Of a stretch of DNA of 59,337 nucleotides, positions 6,867-15,808 are shown piece after piece (the first letter of the stretch is position 1; each line of letters opens with the position of its first letter). This DNA comes from Lachnospiraceae bacterium. Its GTDB lineage: Bacteria > Bacillota_A > Clostridia > Lachnospirales > Lachnospiraceae. Position numbers and translations under genes: made by a program. The stretch is from positions 1-59,337 of the forward strand of contig JAIKXV010000089.1 in assembly GCA_024683935.1 (NCBI GenBank), written 5' to 3'. The notes below the pieces were generated by a model. That model saw only the letters and a program-made list of their open reading frames with translations. It searched no databases and was not told the DNA's origin.

Positions 6867-7964
6867 ATGAGGTTAAGGTATAAGCTGATCGCGATTTTTG
6901 GCGGGACCGTCCTTGTTCCCACGGTGCTACTGGCCATCTCGCTTCTCGTGATATTAAAACAGAAGCGGAATGCCATGGTTCTCGACTATATCACCGAGGA
7001 ACCGGATTTCAAGGATCTCGCCATAAAGCTCGCGCTGGTCATAATAGTCATACTGATCCTTACCGGAATCACGCTGGTCTCCTTTATATACAGGGAGATA
7101 GCCCTGCCGGTAGGGGAGCTTTCCGAGGGTACCCGGAGAATCGCAGAGGGAGATCTTGATTTTGAGATAAGGGTTCCCGATGTGGATGACACGATGGCGG
7201 AGCTATGCCGCAGCTTCGAATATATGAGAAAGAAGCTGAAGGAATCTACTGACCGTACTCTCGAAAATGAGAGCGAGAACAGGAAGCTTATCAGCAATAT
7301 AACCCACGACCTGAAGACCCCGGTTACCAGCATAAAGGGTTATGCGGAGGGTCTGCTGGACGGCGTAGCGGATACTCCCGAAAAGCAGCAGAAATACCTT
7401 AGAACCATATATAATAAAGCTAATGACATGGACAGGCTCATAAATGAGCTTACCTTTTATTCCGGTATCGATGCGGACCGGATTCCATATAATTTCGCCC
7501 GTATCAATATCTGTGAATACTTTGATGACTGTGTGGATGAGATCGGTATGGATCTGGAGTCCAGTAATATCGGTCTTAAATACGAAAAAGAAATAGACTG
7601 TGACACCCTGATCATAGCGGATCCGGAACAGCTGAAAAAGGTCGTCAACAATATCATCGGCAATTCCGTGAAATACATGGATAAGGAAAAGGGCCAGATA
7701 TCCATAAGACTGAAGGATGAAGAGGAAGCAGTACAGATCCAGATAGAGGATAACGGAAAAGGTATAGACGGCAAAGACGTGCCCTATATATTTGACCGTT
7801 TCTTCCGTGCGGACACTTCGCGGAATTCATCCAAGGGAGGCTCCGGAATAGGGCTTTCCATAGTAAAAAAGATAGTAGAGGATCATGGCGGAAGGATCTG
7901 GGCGCAGAGCCATCCGGGAGAGGGCACCACTATCTTTTTAGAATTCAGGAAGTATATTCCCTGA
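6867..7964 (+). CDS. Membrane sensor histidine kinase (HAMP-HisKA-HATPase)
   Basis: The 365-residue two-component sensor has two transmembrane segments near residues 8-30 and 53-75 with a very short loop between them, so any sensing is intramembrane or by a small external loop. A HAMP segment (about 76-128) follows, then HisKA with the phospho-acceptor in ISNITHDLKTP (H147). ATP-binding boxes are NNIIGNSVKY, EDNGKGI, FDRFFRAD and GGSGIGLSIVKKI. It starts 4 nt after ahcY, so it is cotranscribed. The cognate regulator follows 11 nt downstream. The signal is not identifiable from sequence. Confidence 0.92.
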   Translation: MRLRYKLIAIFGGTVLVPTVLLAISLLVILKQKRNAMVLDYITEEPDFKDLAIKLALVIIVILILTGITLVSFIYREIALPVGELSEGTRRIAEGDLDFEIRVPDVDDTMAELCRSFEYMRKKLKESTDRTLENESENRKLISNITHDLKTPVTSIKGYAEGLLDGVADTPEKQQKYLRTIYNKANDMDRLINELTFYSGIDADRIPYNFARINICEYFDDCVDEIGMDLESSNIGLKYEKEIDCDTLIIADPEQLKKVVNNIIGNSVKYMDKEKGQISIRLKDEEEAVQIQIEDNGKGIDGKDVPYIFDRFFRADTSRNSSKGGSGIGLSIVKKIVEDHGGRIWAQSHPGEGTTIFLEFRKYIP

Positions 7965-7975
7965 GGAGGTAGAGC

Positions 7976-8665
7976 TTGAGCAGAATACTGATAATCGAGG
8001 ATGAGGATTCCATAGCCGATCTTGAAAAGGATTATCTTGAACTGTCGGACTTTGAAGTATCCATTGAAAATGACGGAAAAAAGGGATTGGAAACGGCTCT
8101 CAATGAGGACTGGGATCTGCTGATACTGGATCTCATGCTGCCGGGCGTGGACGGATTCGAGATCTGCAGGCAGATCCGGGAAAGCCGCAATATGCCGATC
8201 ATCATCGTGTCTGCGAAAAAGGATGATATAGACAAGATCCGGGGACTGGGACTCGGGGCGGATGATTATATTACGAAGCCTTTTTCTCCAAGCGAGCTGG
8301 TGGCCAGGGTAAAAGCTCATCTGTCCAGATATGAGAGACTGGTTCACAGCGGAACCCAGGAAAATGATATAATAGAGATACGCGGACTGAGGATCGACAA
8401 GACCGCCCGAAGGGTCTGGGTAAACGGCGAGGAAAAACAGTTCACTACCAAGGAATTTGACCTTTTAACCTTCCTCGCATCCAATCCGGACAGGGTATTT
8501 ACCAAGGATGAGATCTTCCGGAACATCTGGGACATGGATTCCATCGGTGATATTGCCACCGTCACCGTGCATATAAAGAAAATAAGGGAAAAGGTGGAGG
8601 CGGATTCATCAAATCCGCAGTACATAGAGACCATCTGGGGAGTAGGATACAGATTCAGGGTATGA
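7976..8665 (+). CDS. OmpR/PhoB-family response regulator
   Basis: 229 residues. The receiver domain has the acidic pocket (E8-D9-E10-D11), phospho-acceptor D52 in LLILDLMLPG, and K101 in YITKPFSP. A winged-helix DNA-binding domain follows from about residue 130 (FTTKEFDLLTFLASNP, VTVHIKKIREK, WGVGYRF). The start is a TTG preceded by GAGGAGGT; the homologous N-terminus MSRILIIEDED begins exactly there. Partner of the preceding kinase. Target genes may include its own operon or the downstream chemoreceptor. Confidence 0.93.
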   Translation: MSRILIIEDEDSIADLEKDYLELSDFEVSIENDGKKGLETALNEDWDLLILDLMLPGVDGFEICRQIRESRNMPIIIVSAKKDDIDKIRGLGLGADDYITKPFSPSELVARVKAHLSRYERLVHSGTQENDIIEIRGLRIDKTARRVWVNGEEKQFTTKEFDLLTFLASNPDRVFTKDEIFRNIWDMDSIGDIATVTVHIKKIREKVEADSSNPQYIETIWGVGYRFRV

Positions 8666-8691
8666 TGAATTTCTTGCAAGGAGGATAATCT

Positions 8692-10371
8692 ATGTCAAAA
8701 CCAAGAAAAAACGAAACCATTGCCAAATCTCTTCGCAGCATGTCCGCTTTTACGATCAGGCTGACTGTCGGATTGTCTGTCCTGATGCTGATCTTTCTGG
8801 TCATAATCGCCGGAAATTTCCTGAATTTCTATAATGTCCAATATGTAACCGAGAAGTATCAGATGGAGATCCGTAAGGATGTTCAGACTATCAATAAGAG
8901 ACTCTTATTTGCCCAGGCTTCCAATGACCCTTCGATCACGGCTGATCAGGCAGAGGACCTGGAGGAACGTTTCACAAAGATAACATCTTATTTTGAAACC
9001 ATTTCAAAGAATCTGAATGATGAAGCTCTGGGAACACAGCTGAAGACGGCGTGGAATGATGTAAAAAACGCTTCTTTTGAAATGCTTGACCTGGTAAACG
9101 CAGGAGATCAGGCGGCTGCCCTGGACTACTATAATAATCAGCTGAATGAAAAATCAGAGGTTTTGGCAGATCTTTTAGACGCTACCGGAGAGAGAGCCGA
9201 TGCTGCGGCTGAAGGAAAGTACAGGGCCATAATGCTGATATCTGTCATAGCTATCATAGTACTGGTGGCGGCTTCTGTATTGATGATCATTGTCAGCGGA
9301 ATAAGGAACCGGAGGCTGATAAAGAGCATCGAAGGAGACCTGCAGATACTGAAGGATGCGGCAGCTGAGATCGCCAGGGGCAATGTTCATGCCGAGATTA
9401 ATTATGATAAGGATAACGAAATTGGGGAGGTTGCAGATCAGCTGCGCTATGCAGTTAATTCTCTCTCCATGTATATAGACAAGATCAGTGATGTAATGTC
9501 CACCATGGCGGATGGAAACTTCAATATCAGCTTTGAACAGGGATTCGAAGGTGACTTTGTATCGATACAGACAGCTATAGAAAGCTTTTCCGGAAAGATC
9601 TCCGACTCCATGCAGGAGATCATAGAAGTATCCGGAATGGTTTCAGCAGGCTCCGGACAGCTGGCGGATGCAGGCCGCAGTCTTGCGGATACCACCACGA
9701 ATCAGGCCAATATCGTTGAAGAACTGTCGAAGAAAGTCGGAAGCATCAGTGAGGAGATCTCCGGCAATTCCACAGAAGCTGAGAATATCTCAAAGGATGT
9801 GGACAGGATCGTTGACAGCATAATAGCAGGAAATAAGAAGATGGAAGAAGTGGTTGAGGCAATGAATGCGATCTCCGCTTCCTCTGAGCAGATAAGCAAT
9901 ATCATAGATACCATCAACAGTATTGCGGATCAGACAAATCTTCTTTCCCTCAATGCTTCCATTGAGGCGGCAAGAGCAGGTGAGGCAGGCAGAGGATTTG
10001 CCGTTGTGGCTTCCGAAGTATCGCAGCTTGCAGGCCAGACCGTTCAGGCTGCACAGAACACCACCGATCTTATAAATGAATCCATCCGCACCGTGGGAGA
10101 GGGTATCAGTATTGCAAATGCCACAGCGGATGAGCTGAACAGTATGGTTAAGAGGGTTGAGGAGATCCGCGATCAGGTTAAGCAGATATCGGATGCTTCG
10201 ATCCGCCAGTCACATTCTGTTCAGGATCTTTCCACCAATATTGATAAAATTGCCCAGGAAGGACATAGTAATGCGGCAACCTCAGAGGAGTCGCTGGCTC
10301 TCAGCTATGAGATGAATGAACATGCTGACTCTCTGAAGGGCATGGTTGACCATTTCGAACTGAAGGCCTGA
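8692..10371 (+). CDS. Methyl-accepting chemotaxis protein
   Basis: The 559-residue transducer has TM1 at about 24-46, a periplasmic-side four-helix ligand region (about 47-175), TM2 at about 178-202, HAMP, then a long cytoplasmic coiled coil. The hairpin tip signature reads [20 protein letters not shown] followed by [15 protein letters not shown], which is the CheA/CheW contact site. There is no C-terminal CheR/CheB tether pentapeptide. AAGGAGGA precedes the ATG. It follows the response regulator by 26 nt and a strong terminator closes the unit, so the ahcY-kinase-regulator-MCP genes likely form one transcript. No che or fla genes are in the window. Confidence 0.94.
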   Translation: MSKPRKNETIAKSLRSMSAFTIRLTVGLSVLMLIFLVIIAGNFLNFYNVQYVTEKYQMEIRKDVQTINKRLLFAQASNDPSITADQAEDLEERFTKITSYFETISKNLNDEALGTQLKTAWNDVKNASFEMLDLVNAGDQAAALDYYNNQLNEKSEVLADLLDATGERADAAAEGKYRAIMLISVIAIIVLVAASVLMIIVSGIRNRRLIKSIEGDLQILKDAAAEIARGNVHAEINYDKDNEIGEVADQLRYAVNSLSMYIDKISDVMSTMADGNFNISFEQGFEGDFVSIQTAIESFSGKISDSMQEIIEVSGMVSAGSGQLADAGRSLADTTTNQANIVEELSKKVGSISEEISGNSTEAENISKDVDRIVDSIIAGNKKMEEVVEAMNAISASSEQISNIIDTINSIADQTNLLSLNASIEAARAGEAGRGFAVVASEVSQLAGQTVQAAQNTTDLINESIRTVGEGISIANATADELNSMVKRVEEIRDQVKQISDASIRQSHSVQDLSTNIDKIAQEGHSNAATSEESLALSYEMNEHADSLKGMVDHFELKA

Positions 10372-10391
10372 GTATCCCGTACGTAATAGCA

Positions 10392-10423
10392 CCCCGCAGC
10401 AAAAGCTGCGGGGTATTTTTTTT
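10392..10423 (+). terminator. Rho-independent terminator after the chemoreceptor gene
   Basis: CCCCGCAGC-AAAA-GCTGCGGGG followed by TA and nine T residues; a perfect 9-bp stem. Confidence 0.95.
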
Positions 10424-10447
10424 TATATCGAAAAAATATAAAACTGC

Positions 10448-10476
10448 TTGACAGGGGACAGGAGGTTAATTATACT
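10448..10476 (+). promoter_or_regulatory. Promoter of the feo operon
   Basis: TTGACA (10448-10453), 17 bp, TATACT (10471-10476). The leader to the first feoA is about 80 nt. I could not identify a convincing Fur or DtxR/MntR box. The imperfect pair TTAG (10486-10489) and CTAA (10505-10508) in the leader is noted only as a weak candidate. Confidence 0.75.
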
Positions 10477-10561
10477 TTGTTTGAATTAGATAAAGCTTAC
10501 CATGCTAAGATATATAAATTTATGATATGTTTAATATAATTGCAAATAGGGGAGGGAAACC

Positions 10562-10774
10562 ATGATGCCGCTGGTATATGCGGAAAAAGAGAAGCCTTTG
10601 ATAATCAAAAAGATCGGAGGGAATCCGGGAGTCAAAAAGCATCTTGAGGATCTGGGATTTAATGTTGGAGGGCAGATCAGTATCGTAAGTACTCTGGGAG
10701 AGAACCTGATCGTGAAGGTCAGGGAAAGCCGGGTTGCTGTCAGCGACGAGCTGGCAAAAAAGATTTATGTTTAA
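10562..10774 (+). CDS. feoA: FeoA domain protein (first copy)
   Basis: 70-residue SH3-like FeoA protein, thought to assist FeoB in ferrous iron uptake at the cytoplasmic membrane. The family pattern is visible: GNPGVKKHLEDLGFNVGGQISIVSTLGENLIVKVRESRVAVSDELAKKIYV in substance, with the hydrophobic beta-barrel spacing and the G-x-x-L-x-x-L-G-F turn near residues 21-34. Two ATG codons lie in tandem (10562 and 10565); GGGGAGGG precedes both. First gene of feoA-feoA-feoB, with 18 nt to the next. Confidence 0.85.
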   Translation: MMPLVYAEKEKPLIIKKIGGNPGVKKHLEDLGFNVGGQISIVSTLGENLIVKVRESRVAVSDELAKKIYV

Positions 10775-10792
10775 TTTTAGGAGGAAAAAACA

Positions 10793-11026
10793 GTGAAAAC
10801 ATTGCGAGACGTAATGGTAGGAGAGACCGCCAGGGTGGTAAAGCTCCATGGAGAAGGCGCGATCAAGCGCAGGATCATGGACATGGGCATAACAAAGAAT
10901 ACCGAAATATTTGTACGAAAGACCGCTCCGCTCGGTGACCCGATTGAGGTAACAGTCAGGAATTATGAATTGTCGCTTCGAAAAGGAGATGCCGAGATGA
11001 TAGAAGTAGAGGGGAAGGAGGCGTAA
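10793..11026 (+). CDS. feoA: FeoA domain protein (second copy)
   Basis: 77-residue second FeoA. It shows the standard pattern MKTLRDVMVGETARVVKLHG, the turn RRIMDMGITKNTEI, then APLGDPIEVTVRNYELSLRK, a closer match to canonical FeoA than the first copy. The start is a GTG with AGGAGG 8 nt upstream. It ends 2 nt before feoB, implying translational coupling. Two unequal FeoA proteins before FeoB are common in Clostridia. Confidence 0.93.
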   Translation: MKTLRDVMVGETARVVKLHGEGAIKRRIMDMGITKNTEIFVRKTAPLGDPIEVTVRNYELSLRKGDAEMIEVEGKEA

Positions 11027-11028
11027 AG

Positions 11029-13434
11029 ATGAGTATTCGTATCGCACTTGCAGGAAACCCGAACAGCGGAAAGACCACATTGTTCAACGCCCTTACCGGA
11101 TCCAATCAGTTTGTTGGAAACTGGCCGGGCGTAACGGTTGAGAAAAAAGAAGGAAAACTGAAGAAACATGAGGATGTGATAATAACCGACCTGCCGGGCA
11201 TATATTCTCTGTCTCCCTATACCCTGGAAGAGGTTGTGGCGAGAAACTATCTGATAAACGAGCGCCCGGACGCCATCCTTAATATCATAGACGGTACAAA
11301 CTTAGAGAGAAATCTGTATCTCACAACCCAGCTTACAGAGCTCGGAATTCCCGTGGTCGTTGCCATAAACATGATGGACATCGTGCGGAGGAACGGCGAT
11401 AAGATAAATATTGACATGCTTTCCTCAGAGCTTGGATGCAAGGTTCTGGATATTTCCGCGCTGAAGGGTGACGGAACCGAGGAAGCGGCAGAGGAGGCCG
11501 TTAAAGCCGCCAGGAGCGGAAAGACCGTACCGCGCCATTCCTTCTCCGGACCGGTAGAGCATGCTATTGCCCATATCGAGGAAGCGGTTGTGCACGATAT
11601 GCCTGAGGAACAGCAGCGCTGGTACGCGATCAAGATATTTGAACGCGATGACAAGGTGCTGGAAAAGATGAATATAGCTGCCGATAAAATGGAGCATATC
11701 GAAAAGGATATCAGGGCAGCGGAAGAAGAACTGGATGATGATTCGGAAAGCATCATCACCAATGAGCGTTATATCTATATCGCAGAAGTCATTAAGGCCT
11801 GCTACAAAAAGAAGAATGCGGGAGCCCTCTCTACTTCGGATAAGATAGACAAGATAGTTACCAACCGTTTCTTAGGACTGCCTATCTTTGCTCTGGTCAT
11901 GTTCCTGGTTTACTGGATAGCCATGGTCGGAGTAGGAGCACCGGCTACCGACTGGGCAAATGACGGACTCTTCGGTGACGGCTTCCATCTTTTCGGCATG
12001 GATGGCGGATACGGGGAGATCTCGGAAAGCTATTCAGAGGCGGCAGCCATAGTTGACGGATATGACGCATATACGGAAGAGAACGGCGCTGCTCCTGTAA
12101 GTGACTTCACCTACAGCGTTGAAGATGAAGAAACGCTGGAGACCAGCGAAGAAACTGCAAGCATTGAGGATTATCAGGCTGCGGTAAAAACAATGGAAGA
12201 GATTGGAGATGAGCCGGACCCCGCAGATTACGGCACATGGATCCCCGGAATCCCCGCTCTTGTGGAAGCCGGACTCGACTCTGCAAATGTGGCGGACTGG
12301 CTCAAGGGACTGATCCTTGACGGAATCGTTGCCGGCGTAGGTGCAGTGCTGGGATTCGTTCCCCAGATGCTGGTGCTTTTCCTTATGCTGGCGTTCCTGG
12401 AAGCCTGCGGCTACATGGCGAGGATAGCATTCGTTCTGGACAGGGTGTTCAGAAAGTTCGGCCTTTCCGGAAAATCCTTTATACCCATGCTGATAGGCGT
12501 GGGCTGCGGCGTGCCCGGTATAATGGCCAGCCGTACCATTGAGAATGAACGTGACAGGCGTATGACTATAATGACCACCACCTTTATCCCCTGCGGAGCA
12601 AAGGTTCCCTTTATAGCAATGATCGCGGGAGCCATTTTCGGCGGTTCCGCATGGGTATCAACCTCCGCATACTTCATAGGTATGGCGGCGATCATCATAT
12701 CCGGCATCATGTTAAAGAAGACAAGGATGTTCTCCGGCGATCCTGCTCCCTTCGTTATGGAGCTTCCGGCATATCATATGCCTACACTTGGAAATGTTCT
12801 CCGTTCAATGTGGGAGAGAGGCTGGTCATTCATTAAGAAGGCCGGTACCATCATCCTTCTTTCAACCATCGTGGTCTGGTTTACGTCCTTCTTCGGTTTT
12901 ACATCGGAAGGGTTCAGGATGCTGGCTGAGGACGAGCTGGAGCTTTCGATACTGGCAAGGATAGGAAGTGCAGTCGCATGGATATTCATTCCTTTAGGAT
13001 GGGGAAACTGGCAGGCTGCCGTTGCTTCGATCACGGGACTTGTGGCAAAGGAAAATATAGTGGGAACCATGGGAATACTCTACGGCAGCGGAGAAATGAC
13101 TGCATGGCAGGCTCTGTCGCTGGCATTTACAGGGGTAACCGGTTATTCCTTCCTGGTATTTAATCTGCTCTGCGCACCCTGCTTTGCAGCCATCGGCGCG
13201 ATCAAGCGTGAGATGAACAATGCGAAATGGACCTGGTTTGCGATAGGCTATCAGTGCGGTTTTGCCTATGTAGTGGCATTCATGATAACCCAGTTCGGAA
13301 ATGCGGCAACTGGCAACGTGAATGTAATCGGGCTCGTCGTTGCAGTCGCAGCCCTGGCAGTTATCCTGTATATGCTGTTCTTCAAGAAGTATAAAGAGGC
13401 GGATAAGCTGACAGTAGCTAATGTCACCGGCTGA
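11029..13434 (+). CDS. feoB: FeoB, ferrous iron transport protein B
   Basis: 801-residue membrane Fe(II) transporter with an N-terminal G-domain. G1 is GNPNSGKT (residues 9-16), the switch region follows, G3 is DLPG and G4 is NMMD. A helical GDI-like segment (about 170-270) links to the membrane part. Both gate motifs are seen: GVGCGVPGIMASRTIE and IPCGAKVPF, each with its cysteine. Between the first and second membrane segments there is an acidic extracytoplasmic insert of roughly 100 residues rich in Glu, Asp, Ser and Tyr. The start lies 2 nt after feoA-2 and the site GGGGAAGGAGG falls inside that gene. It converges on the NYN gene. Confidence 0.96.
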   Translation: MSIRIALAGNPNSGKTTLFNALTGSNQFVGNWPGVTVEKKEGKLKKHEDVIITDLPGIYSLSPYTLEEVVARNYLINERPDAILNIIDGTNLERNLYLTTQLTELGIPVVVAINMMDIVRRNGDKINIDMLSSELGCKVLDISALKGDGTEEAAEEAVKAARSGKTVPRHSFSGPVEHAIAHIEEAVVHDMPEEQQRWYAIKIFERDDKVLEKMNIAADKMEHIEKDIRAAEEELDDDSESIITNERYIYIAEVIKACYKKKNAGALSTSDKIDKIVTNRFLGLPIFALVMFLVYWIAMVGVGAPATDWANDGLFGDGFHLFGMDGGYGEISESYSEAAAIVDGYDAYTEENGAAPVSDFTYSVEDEETLETSEETASIEDYQAAVKTMEEIGDEPDPADYGTWIPGIPALVEAGLDSANVADWLKGLILDGIVAGVGAVLGFVPQMLVLFLMLAFLEACGYMARIAFVLDRVFRKFGLSGKSFIPMLIGVGCGVPGIMASRTIENERDRRMTIMTTTFIPCGAKVPFIAMIAGAIFGGSAWVSTSAYFIGMAAIIISGIMLKKTRMFSGDPAPFVMELPAYHMPTLGNVLRSMWERGWSFIKKAGTIILLSTIVVWFTSFFGFTSEGFRMLAEDELELSILARIGSAVAWIFIPLGWGNWQAAVASITGLVAKENIVGTMGILYGSGEMTAWQALSLAFTGVTGYSFLVFNLLCAPCFAAIGAIKREMNNAKWTWFAIGYQCGFAYVVAFMITQFGNAATGNVNVIGLVVAVAALAVILYMLFFKKYKEADKLTVANVTG

Positions 13435-13455
13435 TGAACAGACCGGCGGGATATA

Positions 13456-14223
13456 CTACTTCAGATTAACGTAGGTTACGTTTTCTTCCTTGGTAAGCTC
13501 CAGGGAAGAAAACTGTTCCAGGAATTTGCTGAGCTTTGATGCTCCGTAGTTTCTGGTATCGAAATCAGGGTAGCGGCGCTGCAGGCTGTTGCCTAAGGAT
13601 GCGATGTTCATGCCGCGTTCATCGTCATTCATATCGATTATCTGTTTTACAGCCTTTTCTATCGTAGAAAGCTTGGTCAGGTTATTGGCCGAGCTTTTTC
13701 CGTTTTCGGAGGCCTTCTTTGCAGAGGTCTGCTTTGAAGATGCGGTTTTTCCCGTGGATCTGGTCTTGGGCTTGGTCTGGTTCTGCTCCTTATAGAGCAC
13801 GTCCAGCATCTTAAAGGAATCGCAGGCCTTGATAAGAGCAGCGGGAGTTTTGCTTTCGCCCATTCCCACAACGGTCTTTCCTTCTTCCTTCAGCGTTGCC
13901 GCGAGCCTCGTGAAATCAGAGTCGCTGGACACCAGGCAGAAACCGTCAACATTATTGGTGTAGAGTATCTTCATGGCATCTATGATAAGCGCCGAGTCAG
14001 AAGAATTCTTGCCGAAGGTATTATTAAACTGCTGCATGGGGATTATGGAATTTTCCAGCAGGGTTTTCTTCCAGGAAGCGCTGGACTGCTGGGTCCAGTC
14101 TCCGTACGCCCTCTTGATGGTGACATCCCCGTAGTTGCTGGCTTCATCCATGATGAGACCTATATATTTCTGTGACACGTTTTCGCTGTCTATAAGCACT
14201 GCAAATCTTTTTGTTTCAGACAT
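13456..14223 (-). CDS. NYN (LabA-like PIN) domain protein with C-terminal LOTUS/OST-HTH domain
   Basis: 255 residues. The N-terminal half is a NYN/LabA-like fold: FAVLIDSENVS near residues 8-18, KNSSDSALIIDAM in the middle, and FCLVSSDSDFTRLAATLKE near residues 96-114. These supply the conserved acidic residues expected for a metal-dependent RNase. A low-complexity Lys/Ser/Thr linker (about 146-185) follows. The C-terminal ~70 residues (LSTIEKAVKQIIDM ... RYPDFDTRNYGASKLSKFLEQF) match a LOTUS/OHA RNA-binding domain. RNA processing or binding is likely; the target is unknown. Start: AGAGGAAAAA before ATG. It has its own extended -10 promoter. Confidence 0.88.
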   Translation of the reverse strand: MSETKRFAVLIDSENVSQKYIGLIMDEASNYGDVTIKRAYGDWTQQSSASWKKTLLENSIIPMQQFNNTFGKNSSDSALIIDAMKILYTNNVDGFCLVSSDSDFTRLAATLKEEGKTVVGMGESKTPAALIKACDSFKMLDVLYKEQNQTKPKTRSTGKTASSKQTSAKKASENGKSSANNLTKLSTIEKAVKQIIDMNDDERGMNIASLGNSLQRRYPDFDTRNYGASKLSKFLEQFSSLELTKEENVTYVNLK

Positions 14224-14265
14224 TTTTTCCTCTTTTCATAACAGACTGTAAGCAAATCAGGTTTC

Positions 14266-14271
14266 ATTATA
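14266..14271 (-). promoter_or_regulatory. Extended -10 promoter of the NYN gene
   Basis: The minus strand reads TGG-TATAAT about 42 nt before the ATG, with no good -35. The region upstream overlaps the -35 box of the divergent proS promoter. Confidence 0.55.
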
Positions 14272-14288
14272 CCATAGGCCGGCTTTTC

Positions 14289-14317
14289 TTGACATAAGGA
14301 GACTGCATCGTTAAAAT
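14289..14317 (+). promoter_or_regulatory. Promoter of proS
   Basis: TTGACA (14289-14294), 17 bp, TAAAAT (14312-14317). The leader is only about 30 nt, too short for a T-box, so no tRNA-sensing leader is present. Confidence 0.75.
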
Positions 14318-14353
14318 CTTAGAAGTGCGAAAATACAGCTGTGAAAGGAAAAA

Positions 14354-15793
14354 ATGATGGCCGATAAGAAAAAAATGGTCGAATCCATAACTTCAATGGA
14401 AGAGGATTTCGCCCAGTGGTATACAGATGTAGTAAAAAAAGCCGAACTGATCGATTATTCCAGCGTTAAAGGCTGCCTTATCATAAAGCCCGCGGGATAC
14501 GCCCTTTGGGAAAATATCCAGGCCGATATGGACAGGCGCTTCAAGGAAACCGGCGTGGAGAATGTTTACATGCCTCTTTTCATTCCGGAGAGCCTCTTAA
14601 ATAAAGAAAAGGATCACGTGGAAGGTTTCGCTCCCGAGGTTGCCTGGGTAACCTACGGCGGCGGACAGCAGCTGGAGGAAAGGCTCTGCGTACGCCCCAC
14701 CTCTGAAACCCTGTTCTGTGATTTTTACAAAAATGAAATAGAGTCTTACAGAGACCTGCCGAAGGTTTACAATCAGTGGTGCTCCGTTGTCCGCTGGGAA
14801 AAGACCACGAGGCCCTTCTTAAGATCCCGTGAATTCCTGTGGCAGGAAGGCCACACCATGCATGAGACCGCAGAGGATGCGGAAGCACGTACGGTACAGA
14901 TGTTAAATGTATATGCTGACTTCTGTAAGGAAACCCTGGCTCTTCCCACTATCCGTGGAAGAAAGACGGATAAGGAAAAGTTTGCGGGTGCGGTAGCCAC
15001 ATATACGATAGAAGCCATGATGCATGACGGCAAGGCTCTGCAGTCCGGAACCAGCCATAATTTCGGTGACGGCTTTGCCCAGGCCTTTGGCATACAGTTC
15101 ACCGGCAGGGATAATAAGCTCCATACGCCTCACCAGACTTCCTGGGGTGTTTCCACCAGGATAATCGGTGCCGTAATAATGGTTCACGGTGATAATGATG
15201 GTCTGGTACTGCCTCCCAGGATCGCGCCCACACAGGTTGTGATCGTTCCGATAAAGCAGAATGCGGACGGGGTTCTTGAGGCTGCAAATAAGCTTAAGGA
15301 CAGTCTGCCCGGCATCAGGGTAAAGGTGGATGATTCCGATAAATCTCCGGGATACAAGTTCGCCGAGCAGGAGATGAGGGGCTTCCCCATAAGGATAGAG
15401 ATAGGTCCCAAGGATATAGAGAACGGCAGCTGCGTGGTTTGCAGAAGGGATACCCGTGAAAAGACCACTGTACAGATCTCTGAGATCAGTGAATATATTC
15501 CGAAGCTTCTCGATACGATACATGATGATATGTATGCGAGGGCTGAGAAGCACCTTAAGGAAAATATCTTTGATGCGAAGACCTATGATGAATTCAAGGA
15601 TATCGCGGATAATAAGCCCGGCTTCATAAGAGCCATGTGGTGCGGAGATGTGGAATGTGAAGACACAATAAAGGCAGATACAACGGTTACCAGCCGCTGC
15701 ATGCCCTGGGAGGATCAGGAAAAGATATCAGACACCTGTGTCTGCTGCGGAAAGAAGGCAAAGCACCTGGTTTACTGGGGAAAAGCATATTAA
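14354..15793 (+). CDS. proS: Prolyl-tRNA synthetase, short form without editing insertion
   Basis: Charges tRNA-Pro; cytosolic class II synthetase. 479 residues, the eukaryote/archaeon-like type lacking the bacterial INS editing domain. Motif 2 surroundings read [22 protein letters not shown], and motif 3 is near [10 protein letters not shown]. The anticodon-binding domain begins at about 290 (VVIVPIKQN). A C-terminal zinc-type domain with cysteines ([19 protein letters not shown]) ends in the typical VYWGKAY. Start: tandem ATGs at 14354 and 14357 after GAAAGGA; the second gives a better distance. ackA follows after 15 nt. Confidence 0.95.
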   Translation: MMADKKKMVESITSMEEDFAQWYTDVVKKAELIDYSSVKGCLIIKPAGYALWENIQADMDRRFKETGVENVYMPLFIPESLLNKEKDHVEGFAPEVAWVTYGGGQQLEERLCVRPTSETLFCDFYKNEIESYRDLPKVYNQWCSVVRWEKTTRPFLRSREFLWQEGHTMHETAEDAEARTVQMLNVYADFCKETLALPTIRGRKTDKEKFAGAVATYTIEAMMHDGKALQSGTSHNFGDGFAQAFGIQFTGRDNKLHTPHQTSWGVSTRIIGAVIMVHGDNDGLVLPPRIAPTQVVIVPIKQNADGVLEAANKLKDSLPGIRVKVDDSDKSPGYKFAEQEMRGFPIRIEIGPKDIENGSCVVCRRDTREKTTVQISEISEYIPKLLDTIHDDMYARAEKHLKENIFDAKTYDEFKDIADNKPGFIRAMWCGDVECEDTIKADTTVTSRCMPWEDQEKISDTCVCCGKKAKHLVYWGKAY

Positions 15794-15808
15794 AAAGGAG
15801 AAAGATCA

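Noticed and set aside
10477..10561. Fur or DtxR box in the feo leader
   Set aside because: Only an imperfect TTAG/CTAA pair with off-centre inner bases was found; not enough to call a site.
14224..14353. T-box leader for proS
   Set aside because: The predicted leader is about 30 nt and holds no T-box core or terminator/antiterminator.
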